Source: Lachancea mirantina (Eukaryota; Ascomycota; Saccharomycetes; Saccharomycetales; Saccharomycetaceae). From it: a stretch of 64,000 nt of DNA. Positions 55,387 to 64,000 of the stretch are shown in pieces (the stretch's first letter is position 1; each line of letters opens with the position of its first letter). Made by a program: the position numbers and the translations under genes. The notes beneath the pieces were generated by a model. That model saw only the letters and a list, made by a program, of their open reading frames with translations, ran no database searches and had not been told where the DNA came from. Location of the stretch: positions 1,054,001-1,118,000 of the forward strand of contig LT598468.1 of the NCBI GenBank assembly GCA_900074745.1, in the 5' to 3' direction.

Positions 55387-57066
55387 ATGGCGAAGTTTGA
55401 TGGTGATGAGAGCTTTCTGATCAAATCTACGAAAGGAGCACAGCTTCTAATGTTTAATCAGATTTTCACGAAAGCTGTTACGTTCTTGTTAAACAACCTT
55501 TTGATTAGATACCTGTCACCTCGAGTTTTTGGAATTAATGCATTTTTGGAGTTTTTGATCTCAACAACATTGTTCTTCAGTCGTGAAGCCATTCGGTTAT
55601 CTACTCTGAGGATCAAGCCCGTCAAGTCTGCAGACGGTGATGAAGAGGGCGACGAACTGGATTCCAAAACCTTGCAAACCGTGGTGAATTTTGCTAGTGT
55701 ATCAATTGCCATTGGTATCCCATTATCGATAGCATTGATCGCATGGCAATGTTCTAATTTGAACGAATTTTTCCTGTCGTTGCCTTATTTCAAAGCTGCC
55801 ATTTTACTTGTATGGTTGAGTATTATCTGCGAACTCTTAAGTGAACCATTTTTCATTGTGAACCAGTTTATTCTAAACTATGAAGTCAGAAGCAGATTTG
55901 AGACCATAGCAGTAACTTTGGGATGTTTGATGAATTTTGGCATCGTCTGGCTTCACGAAAAGAGATTCAATGGTTCTGGATCTACGTTACACGATTCTGC
56001 AAAACAAGAAGGTATCGCAATAGCTGCTTTCGCTACCAGCAAGTTTACCTATTCTTTGGCATTGCTGTGCTGCTATTATTACGACTACTTCTGCAAATTT
56101 AGACCCAACGGAACCTTTTCCGTGTTTCCAGTTAAATTACAAATCTCTTCCGGTACACAGGCTTACTATCTGCAAGCTGACATTTTACAACATTTCAGAA
56201 AGGTGTATTTCCAACTTTGCTTTAAGCACTTGCTAACGGAGGGTGATAAACTTATCATAAACTCTATGTGCTCAGTCGAGGAACAAGGCATTTACTCTTT
56301 GCTTTCTAACTACGGTTCCCTGGTGACTCGACTTTTGTTTGCACCAATCGAAGAATCTCTTCGACTATTTTTAACCAGACTTCTCTCGGTTCAGTCTAAT
56401 AAAAATCTAAGGCTTTCCATGGAGGTTCTCATAAATTTGACCCGTTTCTACCTCTATCTGTCTTTGCTCATCTGTGTTTTCGGGCCGACAAACTCGTCTT
56501 TCCTGTTGCAATTTCTCATTGGTTCCAAGTGGTCAAGCACTAGTGTACTCGACACCATACGGATTTATTGCTTCTACCTCCCATTCCTATCCATCAATGG
56601 TATTTTTGAGGCCTTTTTCCAAAGTGTCGCGTCGGGTGAACAAATCCTCAAGCATTCCTATGCGATGATGCTATTCTCGGGGGTCTTTCTCTCCAATTGC
56701 TGGGTACTCATCTCATACTTTGGAATGTCTCTCGATGGTCTAATCTTAAGCAATATCATCAATATGGTTCTCAGAATTGCCTACTGTTATTGGTTTATCA
56801 ATGGGTTTTACAAAGATCTTTTTCTAGAGACTTCCGACCGGAAATCTTTCCTACTGAATTTCAAAAACTTGAAGGTCGCATCTTTCGCATCCATCTGCAT
56901 TGCATTGGCCAACTTTTACTTCATTGGAACAGTGAGAAACTTCAAGCATCTCGCCATAAATGCCGTCGCTGCTTTGGGTCTGCTTTGTCTAATTCTCTAC
57001 AAAGAACGGCAGCAAATCAGGGCACTAGTCCAGCAAAAATCCTTTGCCGAGCAAAAGGAGTTCTAG
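55387..57066 (+). CDS. RFT1: Rft1, ER oligosaccharide-lipid translocation protein
   Basis: A 559-residue polytopic membrane protein (574 in S. cerevisiae) of the MOP flippase superfamily, needed for the Man5GlcNAc2-dolichol step of N-glycosylation in the ER; whether it is the flippase is debated. Around twelve hydrophobic helices are visible. Conserved blocks are LMFNQIFTKAVTFLLNNLL and RYLSPRVFGINAF near the N-terminus, FSREAIRLSTLRI and the HLLTEGDKLIINSMC segment in the middle. An acidic loop (DGDEEGDELD) lies after the second helix. It is divergent from HAP3 across 141 bp and tandem with APN2. Confidence 0.95.
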   Translation: MAKFDGDESFLIKSTKGAQLLMFNQIFTKAVTFLLNNLLIRYLSPRVFGINAFLEFLISTTLFFSREAIRLSTLRIKPVKSADGDEEGDELDSKTLQTVVNFASVSIAIGIPLSIALIAWQCSNLNEFFLSLPYFKAAILLVWLSIICELLSEPFFIVNQFILNYEVRSRFETIAVTLGCLMNFGIVWLHEKRFNGSGSTLHDSAKQEGIAIAAFATSKFTYSLALLCCYYYDYFCKFRPNGTFSVFPVKLQISSGTQAYYLQADILQHFRKVYFQLCFKHLLTEGDKLIINSMCSVEEQGIYSLLSNYGSLVTRLLFAPIEESLRLFLTRLLSVQSNKNLRLSMEVLINLTRFYLYLSLLICVFGPTNSSFLLQFLIGSKWSSTSVLDTIRIYCFYLPFLSINGIFEAFFQSVASGEQILKHSYAMMLFSGVFLSNCWVLISYFGMSLDGLILSNIINMVLRIAYCYWFINGFYKDLFLETSDRKSFLLNFKNLKVASFASICIALANFYFIGTVRNFKHLAINAVAALGLLCLILYKERQQIRALVQQKSFAEQKEF

Positions 57067-57196
57067 TTGGCAAGTGATTTCAAGGTTTGTTAAGAATGGG
57101 TTTTTCATCTTCAATCGAGAGCTATCAACGGTTAACCTCTAGGTATTCAACTACGTACATCAAAAAAAATCATATAGTCAAGACATTAGCGAAACG

Positions 57197-58675
57197 ATGA
57201 CAGAAACCCATCTGGAGTCAAAAAGTCTCAATGACATCCGCTTCTTGACCTTCAATGTCAATGGTATCCGTACCCTTTTCAACTATCACCCATTTGATGA
57301 AATGGAGTCATCGCTTTACAAGGTTTTTGACTACTTAAAGTCGGACATCATCACATTCCAAGAACTGAAAACTGAGAACACTGCAATCACCAAATGGGGT
57401 AGAATTCCTGGGTTCTACTCGTTTATATCGATTCCCAAGAAGAAAAAGGGGTACTCTGGGGTTGGATGTTGGATAAGAATACCGGACCAAGCCGATCCAC
57501 TTTACAACATATTACGAGTTGTTAAGGCTGAAGAAGGTTTGACCGGGTACTTGTCCGTGAAACGGGGGAAAGGGCATGTGAGGTATAAAGATGACGATAC
57601 GTTGGGAATTGGAGGTTATGAGTCGCTTGGAATTGAAAATGAACAAGATGCGTTGATACTGGATTCTGACGGGCGATGCGTTATGGTGGAGCTTGCTTGT
57701 AATATCGTTGTTATAAGCACATATTGTCCTGCTAATTCATCGCTTTCTGACAGTGGTGAAGACCATAGATTGAAATTTCTGAGGGTATTATTCAGACGAA
57801 TCAAAGCAATTATTGCCTTGGGCAAACAAGTTGTCCTGATGGGCGACATCAATGTGTGTCGGGATCTGATAGATCATGCTGAGGGTCTTGAAAAATCGGG
57901 TATCAGGATAGGTGATTGGCGTAGAGGCAATGATCTTGAAGCTGCTAACCCTTCCGCTGTGCGAGACTTTATATTTGAGCCTTCTCGTGTGGGCCGCCGG
58001 TTACTCAATGAAATCTTGGCGGATTCGGTAATTCCAGAGCTTGCTTCGCATGGTCATCTCGTCGACACGACGAGACATGCACAAGGAAGAGACAGACTTA
58101 AATTATATACAGTCTGGAATACCTTGAAGAATTCGAGACTTATCAACTACGGTTCGCGCGTTGACTATATTTTAATGTCCAAGGGCCTCAGGGCTCAAAT
58201 AAGTCAAGGTAATATATGGCCGCAGGTACTGGGATCCGATCACTGTCCTATATTTTGTGATTTGAACACAGCTGGCTTATCTGTGGAGTCAGCTGGGCAA
58301 ACGATACCCATACCAAGATTTGAAGCACGATATAAATATGGGCTCAATCATGGCGACATTTCAATATTGCTGCCCGCATGTCTGAAAAGATCTCTGCCGG
58401 AAAAAACCGTCTCTCCGGCGCCCAAAAGGTTGAACCTTGCCAAGAAAGCACAGCAGACTAGCATCGATTCGATGGCGTCAAAATCTTTTGCGAAGACCAT
58501 GGCACTATTCGGCGACGAGCCACCGCTTTGTCGACATAACGAAAAGGCCGTTTTAAGGACGTCCAAAACTTCTAACAATCCAGGTAAACGCTTCTGGGTA
58601 TGTTCTAGACCCAAAGGCGAGACAGGAGACCCAGCAGCATCTTGTGGGTTTTTCGAATGGAAACAAAAGCCTTAG
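57197..58675 (+). CDS. APN2: Apn2, class II AP endonuclease
   Basis: A 492-residue ExoIII-family AP endonuclease / 3'-phosphodiesterase (520 in S. cerevisiae) acting in base excision repair. Catalytic blocks are FLTFNVNGIRTLF at the start, FQELKTE with the metal Glu, VLMGDINVCRDLIDHAEG, VDYILMSKGL and the His motif GSDHCPIFC (about 353). The C-terminus has a GRF zinc finger: CRHNEKAVLRTS, GKRFWVCSRP and CGFFEWK. It is convergent with POP8, with 9 bp between the stop codons. Confidence 0.96.
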   Translation: MTETHLESKSLNDIRFLTFNVNGIRTLFNYHPFDEMESSLYKVFDYLKSDIITFQELKTENTAITKWGRIPGFYSFISIPKKKKGYSGVGCWIRIPDQADPLYNILRVVKAEEGLTGYLSVKRGKGHVRYKDDDTLGIGGYESLGIENEQDALILDSDGRCVMVELACNIVVISTYCPANSSLSDSGEDHRLKFLRVLFRRIKAIIALGKQVVLMGDINVCRDLIDHAEGLEKSGIRIGDWRRGNDLEAANPSAVRDFIFEPSRVGRRLLNEILADSVIPELASHGHLVDTTRHAQGRDRLKLYTVWNTLKNSRLINYGSRVDYILMSKGLRAQISQGNIWPQVLGSDHCPIFCDLNTAGLSVESAGQTIPIPRFEARYKYGLNHGDISILLPACLKRSLPEKTVSPAPKRLNLAKKAQQTSIDSMASKSFAKTMALFGDEPPLCRHNEKAVLRTSKTSNNPGKRFWVCSRPKGETGDPAASCGFFEWKQKP

Positions 58676-58684
58676 AGTGCTAGT

Positions 58685-59129
58685 TCAACACTCATTTTCT
58701 TCTTCTTGTTGTGCAATGGCCTTCTTTCGCCATAGCACGTCATCTTCACCAACAATGAGCGACTTTAGATCAGAAGTTCTTTGCATGATGTTGGCTACTA
58801 GTGGGAAACCAACGAGCTCATCGGTTGAAATATACGTAGTCATCGCGACGCTAAAAAGTTCGCTCTCGGCGTCGTTTACCTTTAAATAGGCGAATTTATC
58901 ATTTATACAGAGAAACTCAAATAAGCAGGATTCTCCAAAGAGTCCGTGTGCCTTTCTCAATGCGTTCATGACGAATTGTCTCCATGTCATCTCATCAAGG
59001 TTGACACTTGAGTCATCTTCATGATTTTGGGATGTTCTTTACTATAGTTAGTAAGGGAGGTCAGTTATCGAACGAGCTACAAGGTCCATACAATTGGATT
59101 TGGAAGTAGTGCCAGTCTTTGAAGGTCAT
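58685..59129 (-). CDS. POP8: Pop8, RNase P / RNase MRP subunit, one intron
   Basis: Two exons, 59129-59092 and 59036-58685, join in phase to 129 codons plus stop (133 residues in S. cerevisiae). Exon 1 encodes MTFKDWHYFQIQ plus the first two bases of a Leu codon, and exon 2 restarts TSQNHEDDSSVNLDEMTWRQ; both halves align with the yeast protein. The intron has donor GTATGG, branch TACTAAC and acceptor AAAG; an earlier TAG would put a stop in frame. Pop8 is a small protein subunit of nuclear RNase P and MRP, which process tRNA and rRNA precursors. S. cerevisiae POP8 also has an intron near its 5' end. Confidence 0.9.
59037..59091 (-). other. POP8 intron
   Basis: A 55-nt intron. Donor GTATGG, branch TACTAAC at 59053-59047 and acceptor AAAG only about 11 nt from the branch A. 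A TAG even closer to the branch is skipped because it leads straight into a TAA in the coding frame. Confidence 0.85.
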
Positions 59130-59581
59130 TGGCTTTTTTGATTTCTTGATTCATCACGATGTTCATGGGGCAATTTTCACATCTTTCAATTTTTAAGCGT
59201 GTCATACTATGAACGGAAAACCATTTGAAATACTAAACTCAGGCCAAGCTAGTTCAATTCATCATCTATCGCTCTAATTAACGCGAACCATATTTCGATT
59301 AACTTTTAGCTACTTATTCATAAGTAAAGGTCTCATCTAATGGACTTTTTGACGTATCCATTACTCGATTTTCAAGATCTGCCAACACCTGTCAAGAAGA
59401 AGCCTTCAAATCGTCTTGCTATAAATACAGATCGCTTTCATTCAGCGTCCATTGAATATGAAGCTTTTGGAACGATCATGGATAGAATTCTTATAATTGG
59501 AATCAAATTTATAAATCGTTGGCTCCTCTGATGCTTGATAAAATTTATTGAATTGTGGTAACGCTATAATAGATTTGCGTT
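59130..59581. other. Intergenic between POP8 and PEP1 with a doubtful small ORF
   Basis: About 450 bp holding the POP8 promoter and the PEP1 3' flank. A plus-strand frame at 59340-59531 (63 codons, beginning MDFLTYPLLDFQDLP) has an ATG start but no recognisable domain or counterpart between these genes in S. cerevisiae. It may be chance. Confidence 0.4.
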
Positions 59582-62500
59582 TTATGCGTGTTCATCATAA
59601 TTCTCTTCCCTAGCTACAGAGTTCGACGTCTCGACGTCGGAGAACGACTCCTGTGGAGGAGGATCATCAACTTCGAAATTCGTTTCGTCATCCGGGAAAG
59701 CAACTAGATCATTAGCATCGTCATCGTGTCCGGCTAGCAATTCATCCGCTTCATCCAGAAATTGGTCATGCGTGAGTGAAGAGTAGCTAGGGCCATTCGA
59801 TGATCTTTGAATTCTCGCCCTTGAATGCAGAAAGGCATTTCTAATTCCTCTTTTGACAAGCAAAAAAGTTGCTGACATTGCAGAATAGGCAGTCACTCCG
59901 AAAGCCACAATCGCATTGACTGCTCGGTCAGTACGAGTTTCTGAGATCAGTTCTTCGTCACCTAATCGTATCTCGCCAAAGCGAGCAAAACCGCCGTTTC
60001 TCTTGATCCCACGATCATAAATGAACCACATAGCTGCAAGGAATACGAAAAGAGGAAGCAATGTAATTACCACGACTGAAGACCTACTGGCCTTGTGACG
60101 GTCTCTGAATTCTTTTTCTTTGCCAGGGCAAGGTTGAGGCACTGATGCTTGGTCGAGATTTAAACCACCAACACAGGTTGATAATGGAACTTTCCTATAA
60201 CCAGTTGGTTTGAAAAATTCAACAAGATCAGGATGTTTTTTGCAAGTTTCTTCAAGTTCAGCGGGATCTAAGCCCTCGACAAGTTTGCATGTCCCGTCGC
60301 TTGCTTTGTAATAATTGTAGTCACATTCAAAATCATCCCGAGTACATGAACAGTTCTTAACTATTCTGTAACTTTTTTCAAGAGGAGCTGCCCCAATAAA
60401 GCAGTCATCGCTGATTTTCTTGAGGTACTCAGCTTGGTGCCCAAACATGCAATCCGTAAGTTTGACAGCCGAGTAATCGTCATTTTCAGGCCGAGACCAA
60501 TCTAGAACGCATTGACGAGGGAATACGCGGCTGAAGTCAATCGTAAAGAGTTGGGTTTTCTGGCCAATCACAGAGGTTGATTTAGCAACAATCAAAAACC
60601 TCATCACTGAGTCATGTGGAGTAGTTACAATATCTTCAACAGAAACCTCTTTTTCTGAAAACTCGAAGTCATTCCATGTTTTCCCTGAGTCAATGGAATA
60701 CGTAATGTAATTAGTCTTCTCAACGTCTTTGACTAGCACGATGATACTTCCCTGGTCACCATACTCCCAATGATGGGATCCTTTGCGGACTTCTCGCCAA
60801 GTATTACCTGCATCCAGAGTGATGAATGTTGAACAATCTTTCACAGGTGCTAGTTCTTTTCCAACACTTCCAACGCCAACCATCATGCCGAGGGCAGAAC
60901 CAGAGGAGTACGTATCACGCACATCTTTTCTTTCCGTGTATCCGTGAAGATTGAGAGAACACTCATTCAAATTGCCTTTGCATGCATATGCTTTGCCCTG
61001 CGAATCCTTTGCGGGCGGTCTTAGGAACTGCCAGTCACCGCCATCATTAAAAGTTATTTTGGTTTTAAGCTTCTTACCCTCTCTGTTACCATTCCTTATC
61101 GAATCAGCGTTGCTCACGGTATTAATAAGAATGATTCCCTCTAAGCCTTCTAATTTCTCAAAATCCACAAAGCCTTGTGGTCCACGGTTGACGGCTCTTT
61201 CTAGAGTGACGAATGATGTTCCGTTTGAATTAGACTTCATAAGAACACCAAATTGTTGCCCATTTCTATTCTCCGTGGTTAAATGGAAAAAAATGGCGCC
61301 TGTTTGGGAGCCCAAAACGGTGTATGCTTGTTGCTTGTCAACTCCAATGTCTGCCGGGAATTTACCTTCCGCATATTCTTTGCCATCAAGAGTCACAAAA
61401 GCCCGGAGTTCCTGATTATTGTGGGGTACAGCAATAGCAGTGTACTCTCCGACAGAAACGTAGCCAATGGCATCGTCAAAAACCACTCGTGTGTCGGTCT
61501 TGAAATCGTCAGTACTTGTTAATATAGACCTTTTAAGTTGACCTTTATGCTTCACGAGGCACATTATCATATTCGGATCAGGAGGACTTTGGTATGTGGA
61601 TCCCACGAAATCACATTGAATTGCCCCTTCAAGCAACTTCACGAAAGTCTTACCGCCATCATGCGTAATATAGGCAACGGCATGGCAATCAGGACTGAAT
61701 ATCGAGTCACAGTCCTGGCCACCATAATAGATAAACGAGTCGTCATCTTTCGCATGAAATGATAGGGGAAATCCCAACTGCCTCGCATGCGGTAATTCAA
61801 CATAGTCAAAACTGATAGCCCTATCACGAGTTATGTATAGCTTCCCGCTTGTACCGAATAGGTACGCTGTTCTGTTGTTATAGCTGTTGAAAACAATTTC
61901 GATAAATTTGTCATCCACCTCAAGCTTGTTTATTGTCTCACCATTATCATGTGAAATGTGTACATCGTTTTTGTCGGATAGAAGAATGATTGTTTCGTCA
62001 TCGAAGGTGTTAAAGTATTGGTAAAATCTCAGGTTCCAATCGAGGGTATTTGCAGTTACGCTGATTGCATTGAGAGGACTTAATTTGTCTGCGCAATCAA
62101 CTTCAATGGGATCAATTTCCAAAGGATTGCGGCATTTGTTGCCTCTCGAAAGAACGATAGGGGGCAACTTAACGGACGATTTGCGAACACATTTGCCTGT
62201 CTTAGCAACAAGATCCCGGTCTGGAATGCATGTCCCATCTTCCCCTAAAACGAACTCGGGTGCACATTCGTAGTCCTCCTCAGAACAATCACAAATTTCC
62301 TCCACCTCTTCCAAATCTTTGTAAAGAGAACGAATGAGGCATGAGGAATCGGCTTTCCTTCTCATGATCTTCCTTTTGGCTCCTGCAATGCATTTTCCTT
62401 CATTTAGATACCATTCTTCCAAATCGCTGTCTGTACATTTAGCGGAATTGAATGCTTCAGCAAAATCAATGACATAAATTGCTGACTTAATATCTGATTG

Positions 62501-64000
62501 GCCACTTTCTAACTCTGCGCCCACTAACACAAAACTCGTTCCAGATCCGTCAAAAGTCGTAGAATATGCAGCCATAGCATTCATCTTCTCCTTAAGCGGA
62601 TGCTCCGTCCATGTACGGCCCTGATCTAAGGAGAAGAAAAACTCGGACGTTTCATCCCCATCAGCCTCCGGAGTGAAAGGCATAGCAACCGCGATATTGC
62701 CATAATCTCCGAAAACCACTTGGGTAGGGAAATCAAAGACTTTTCTCCAGCTGGAACCACCATCCCGTGAAATAAAAGTTTTGTGATTTTTCCACTCAAT
62801 GTCGAACTGAGATCCTACTGTTCCAATTGTTGTTAAAATGCCTGCCGTTGAAGGAGGTCCCTTCATCCCATCCCTTTCATTCATCCAAAAGAGATTAAGT
62901 GAGCAATTTTCGACATCTCTGGGATCGCACTTAAACTCGCTGTCAGGGTCATCAACCCGAAGATTCGACCAAGTTTTGCCGTTATCCATGGATATCTTGG
63001 TATTGACCACTGCGCGCATGTGATGACCATGCCCGACGGAACCCATGAAGGAGCACATCACTGTCCCTCTGAGCTTGTCAACAGATTGGAACATATAAAA
63101 GCCAACTTCACCATATTCGAGATCAGGTATTCTACTGAATTTAAGACCTGTAGAATCCGATATTAAGACGCTTGTCTGCTTTCGGTTCTTGTCGTTCGCG
63201 TCAATCATTTGAGATATAGCTACCAGCTTGTTTCTAGAGGTGCCCAAGGATTCAAAGTAAACCCCATGCCTGATTGGCGCAGGCAGACTAGCCTCTTCAT
63301 AGAGTTGTCCATCTTTTGAGATCCAAATGCGAATCGGAGACTCAGGATTGAACCGATCTTCCGCGGTCACAATAACAGCGTAAATACCCTCGACCGAAAC
63401 ACGGAGTATCCTCATATTTTCGAACTGCTCCAAATAATTCATGGTTTTGCCGAAATCGGACGTGGTGAATACCAAAGTTTCCGGTTCGGGGTCATTTTGT
63501 TCGGCGCCAGGCCGCTCTTCGGAGCAAATGATGTCATGATCACCGCCTAGCTCAGAATCCGCATCTTGTCTTAAAAATTGACATTCATAGTAGTTCTTTG
63601 CATCGCTGAGAGGTTGAGACGACTTGGGGACCATCTGCGATAGCGATTTGCCGTCATTGGAGTAAAAAAAGAACCTGCCGGAGTTTTCTCGATGGCCCTT
63701 ACCGTTATCAAGATGTGTGCATGAGACAAGGAGGTAGTTATCGGACTGCGGATGGCCGTTCACGGAGCAGTAAGTTGACGTATTTTCGTCAACCCCAGTT
63801 TTCTCATCCCAGGGAATCTTCATGGACCTCCAATTTTCACCCTGGTCGTCAGTTACGTACAACATATCGGCACTCCAAGCGAAAGCTCTGTTTCCAGGAT
63901 TGAACCTATCAATCGATACCTCCATCAAATCCACATTATTAAGCTCAGTAATTTCGGTCCAAGTCAATGCATTGTCAGTCGATCTCAAAAACTTGGTTCC
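59582..64000 (-). CDS. PEP1: Pep1 (Vps10), vacuolar sorting receptor, 5' end outside window
   Basis: The frame is open to the window edge, so the first roughly 50 residues, including the signal peptide, are missing; 1472 residues are visible. Vps10 is the Golgi-endosome receptor that sorts carboxypeptidase Y and cycles by retromer. Two tandem Vps10 beta-propeller domains with Asp-box repeats (for example FISRDGGSSWRK, FITLDAGNTWRE) are each followed by a cysteine-rich 10CC module. One transmembrane helix (VVVITLLPLFVFLAAMWFIY) lies near 60020-60090. The cytosolic tail carries YSSL, like the YSSL retrieval signal of the yeast tail, and acidic clusters. S. cerevisiae also has VTH1/VTH2 copies; synteny beside POP8 points to PEP1. 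Confidence 0.95.
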   Translation of the reverse strand, partial: GTKFLRSTDNALTWTEITELNNVDLMEVSIDRFNPGNRAFAWSADMLYVTDDQGENWRSMKIPWDEKTGVDENTSTYCSVNGHPQSDNYLLVSCTHLDNGKGHRENSGRFFFYSNDGKSLSQMVPKSSQPLSDAKNYYECQFLRQDADSELGGDHDIICSEERPGAEQNDPEPETLVFTTSDFGKTMNYLEQFENMRILRVSVEGIYAVIVTAEDRFNPESPIRIWISKDGQLYEEASLPAPIRHGVYFESLGTSRNKLVAISQMIDANDKNRKQTSVLISDSTGLKFSRIPDLEYGEVGFYMFQSVDKLRGTVMCSFMGSVGHGHHMRAVVNTKISMDNGKTWSNLRVDDPDSEFKCDPRDVENCSLNLFWMNERDGMKGPPSTAGILTTIGTVGSQFDIEWKNHKTFISRDGGSSWRKVFDFPTQVVFGDYGNIAVAMPFTPEADGDETSEFFFSLDQGRTWTEHPLKEKMNAMAAYSTTFDGSGTSFVLVGAELESGQSDIKSAIYVIDFAEAFNSAKCTDSDLEEWYLNEGKCIAGAKRKIMRRKADSSCLIRSLYKDLEEVEEICDCSEEDYECAPEFVLGEDGTCIPDRDLVAKTGKCVRKSSVKLPPIVLSRGNKCRNPLEIDPIEVDCADKLSPLNAISVTANTLDWNLRFYQYFNTFDDETIILLSDKNDVHISHDNGETINKLEVDDKFIEIVFNSYNNRTAYLFGTSGKLYITRDRAISFDYVELPHARQLGFPLSFHAKDDDSFIYYGGQDCDSIFSPDCHAVAYITHDGGKTFVKLLEGAIQCDFVGSTYQSPPDPNMIMCLVKHKGQLKRSILTSTDDFKTDTRVVFDDAIGYVSVGEYTAIAVPHNNQELRAFVTLDGKEYAEGKFPADIGVDKQQAYTVLGSQTGAIFFHLTTENRNGQQFGVLMKSNSNGTSFVTLERAVNRGPQGFVDFEKLEGLEGIILINTVSNADSIRNGNREGKKLKTKITFNDGGDWQFLRPPAKDSQGKAYACKGNLNECSLNLHGYTERKDVRDTYSSGSALGMMVGVGSVGKELAPVKDCSTFITLDAGNTWREVRKGSHHWEYGDQGSIIVLVKDVEKTNYITYSIDSGKTWNDFEFSEKEVSVEDIVTTPHDSVMRFLIVAKSTSVIGQKTQLFTIDFSRVFPRQCVLDWSRPENDDYSAVKLTDCMFGHQAEYLKKISDDCFIGAAPLEKSYRIVKNCSCTRDDFECDYNYYKASDGTCKLVEGLDPAELEETCKKHPDLVEFFKPTGYRKVPLSTCVGGLNLDQASVPQPCPGKEKEFRDRHKASRSSVVVITLLPLFVFLAAMWFIYDRGIKRNGGFARFGEIRLGDEELISETRTDRAVNAIVAFGVTAYSAMSATFLLVKRGIRNAFLHSRARIQRSSNGPSYSSLTHDQFLDEADELLAGHDDDANDLVAFPDDETNFEVDDPPPQESFSDVETSNSVAREENYDEHA

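Overview
This window is an ordinary, gene-dense nuclear chromosome segment of a budding yeast (Saccharomycetaceae). Every confident gene resembles a Saccharomyces cerevisiae gene at full length. Introns are few and short and use yeast-type GTATGT-like donors and TACTAAC-like branch sites. The order of recognised genes interleaves two S. cerevisiae regions that are sister blocks of the whole-genome duplication: YDR061-076 (RAD55, PPH3, TPS2, SNF11, IPT1, PAA1, FMP16, DOA4, DOS2, OCA6, RRG1, RPS13, AIM7, LCB2, YDR061W) and YER136-149 (PEA2, SPT15, SCC4, LSM5, DDI1, MAG1, COX15, EMP65, RTR1, GDI1). A single DOA4-type gene stands where S. cerevisiae has DOA4 and UBP5, and a single RTR gene stands for RTR1/RTR2. 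This points to a lineage that split off before the duplication. A Lachancea-like species is my guess, from base composition and style only.

Layout. 0.4-7.4 kb: RAD55, PPH3, PEA2, SPT15, SCC4. 7.5-13.2 kb: TPS2, SNF11 and IPT1, in which the 5' part of TPS2, the SNF11-IPT1 interval and all of IPT1 form a strongly GC-rich island carrying a 43-nt hairpin and short tandem repeats. 13.3-36 kb: LSM5, PAA1, FMP16, DOA4, DOS2, OCA6, DDI1/MAG1 (shared promoter), COX15, EMP65, RTR1-like, RRG1, RPS13 (intron), AIM7, LCB2, YDR061W, and an MNN1-type mannosyltransferase. 36-41.5 kb: GDI1, LSM2 (intron), a CCHC zinc-knuckle gene and a doubtful small ORF; here the synteny moves to the S. cerevisiae YBL arm. 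41.5-64 kb: RRN10, NCL1, MCM2, then two genes not found at this spot in S. cerevisiae (a UBR-box/PHD protein and a succinate-semialdehyde-type dehydrogenase), then PIM1, HAP3, RFT1, APN2, POP8 (intron) and PEP1/VPS10, which runs off the right edge.

The genes are housekeeping and unrelated in pathway: DNA repair (RAD55, MAG1, APN2), replication and cohesion (MCM2, SCC4), transcription (SPT15, SNF11, RRN10, HAP3, RTR1), RNA (LSM2, LSM5, NCL1, POP8), lipid and glycan synthesis (LCB2, IPT1, RFT1, MNN1), trafficking (GDI1, PEP1, DOA4) and mitochondria (PIM1, COX15, RRG1). I found no transposon, virus-like element, CRISPR array, rRNA gene or convincing tRNA gene, and no clear sign of a new multi-gene system. 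The points most worth following are the GC island with its hairpin, the two-gene insertion between MCM2 and PIM1, an Rpn4-type PACE box next to the PIM1 start, and a few motif losses in otherwise conserved proteins.
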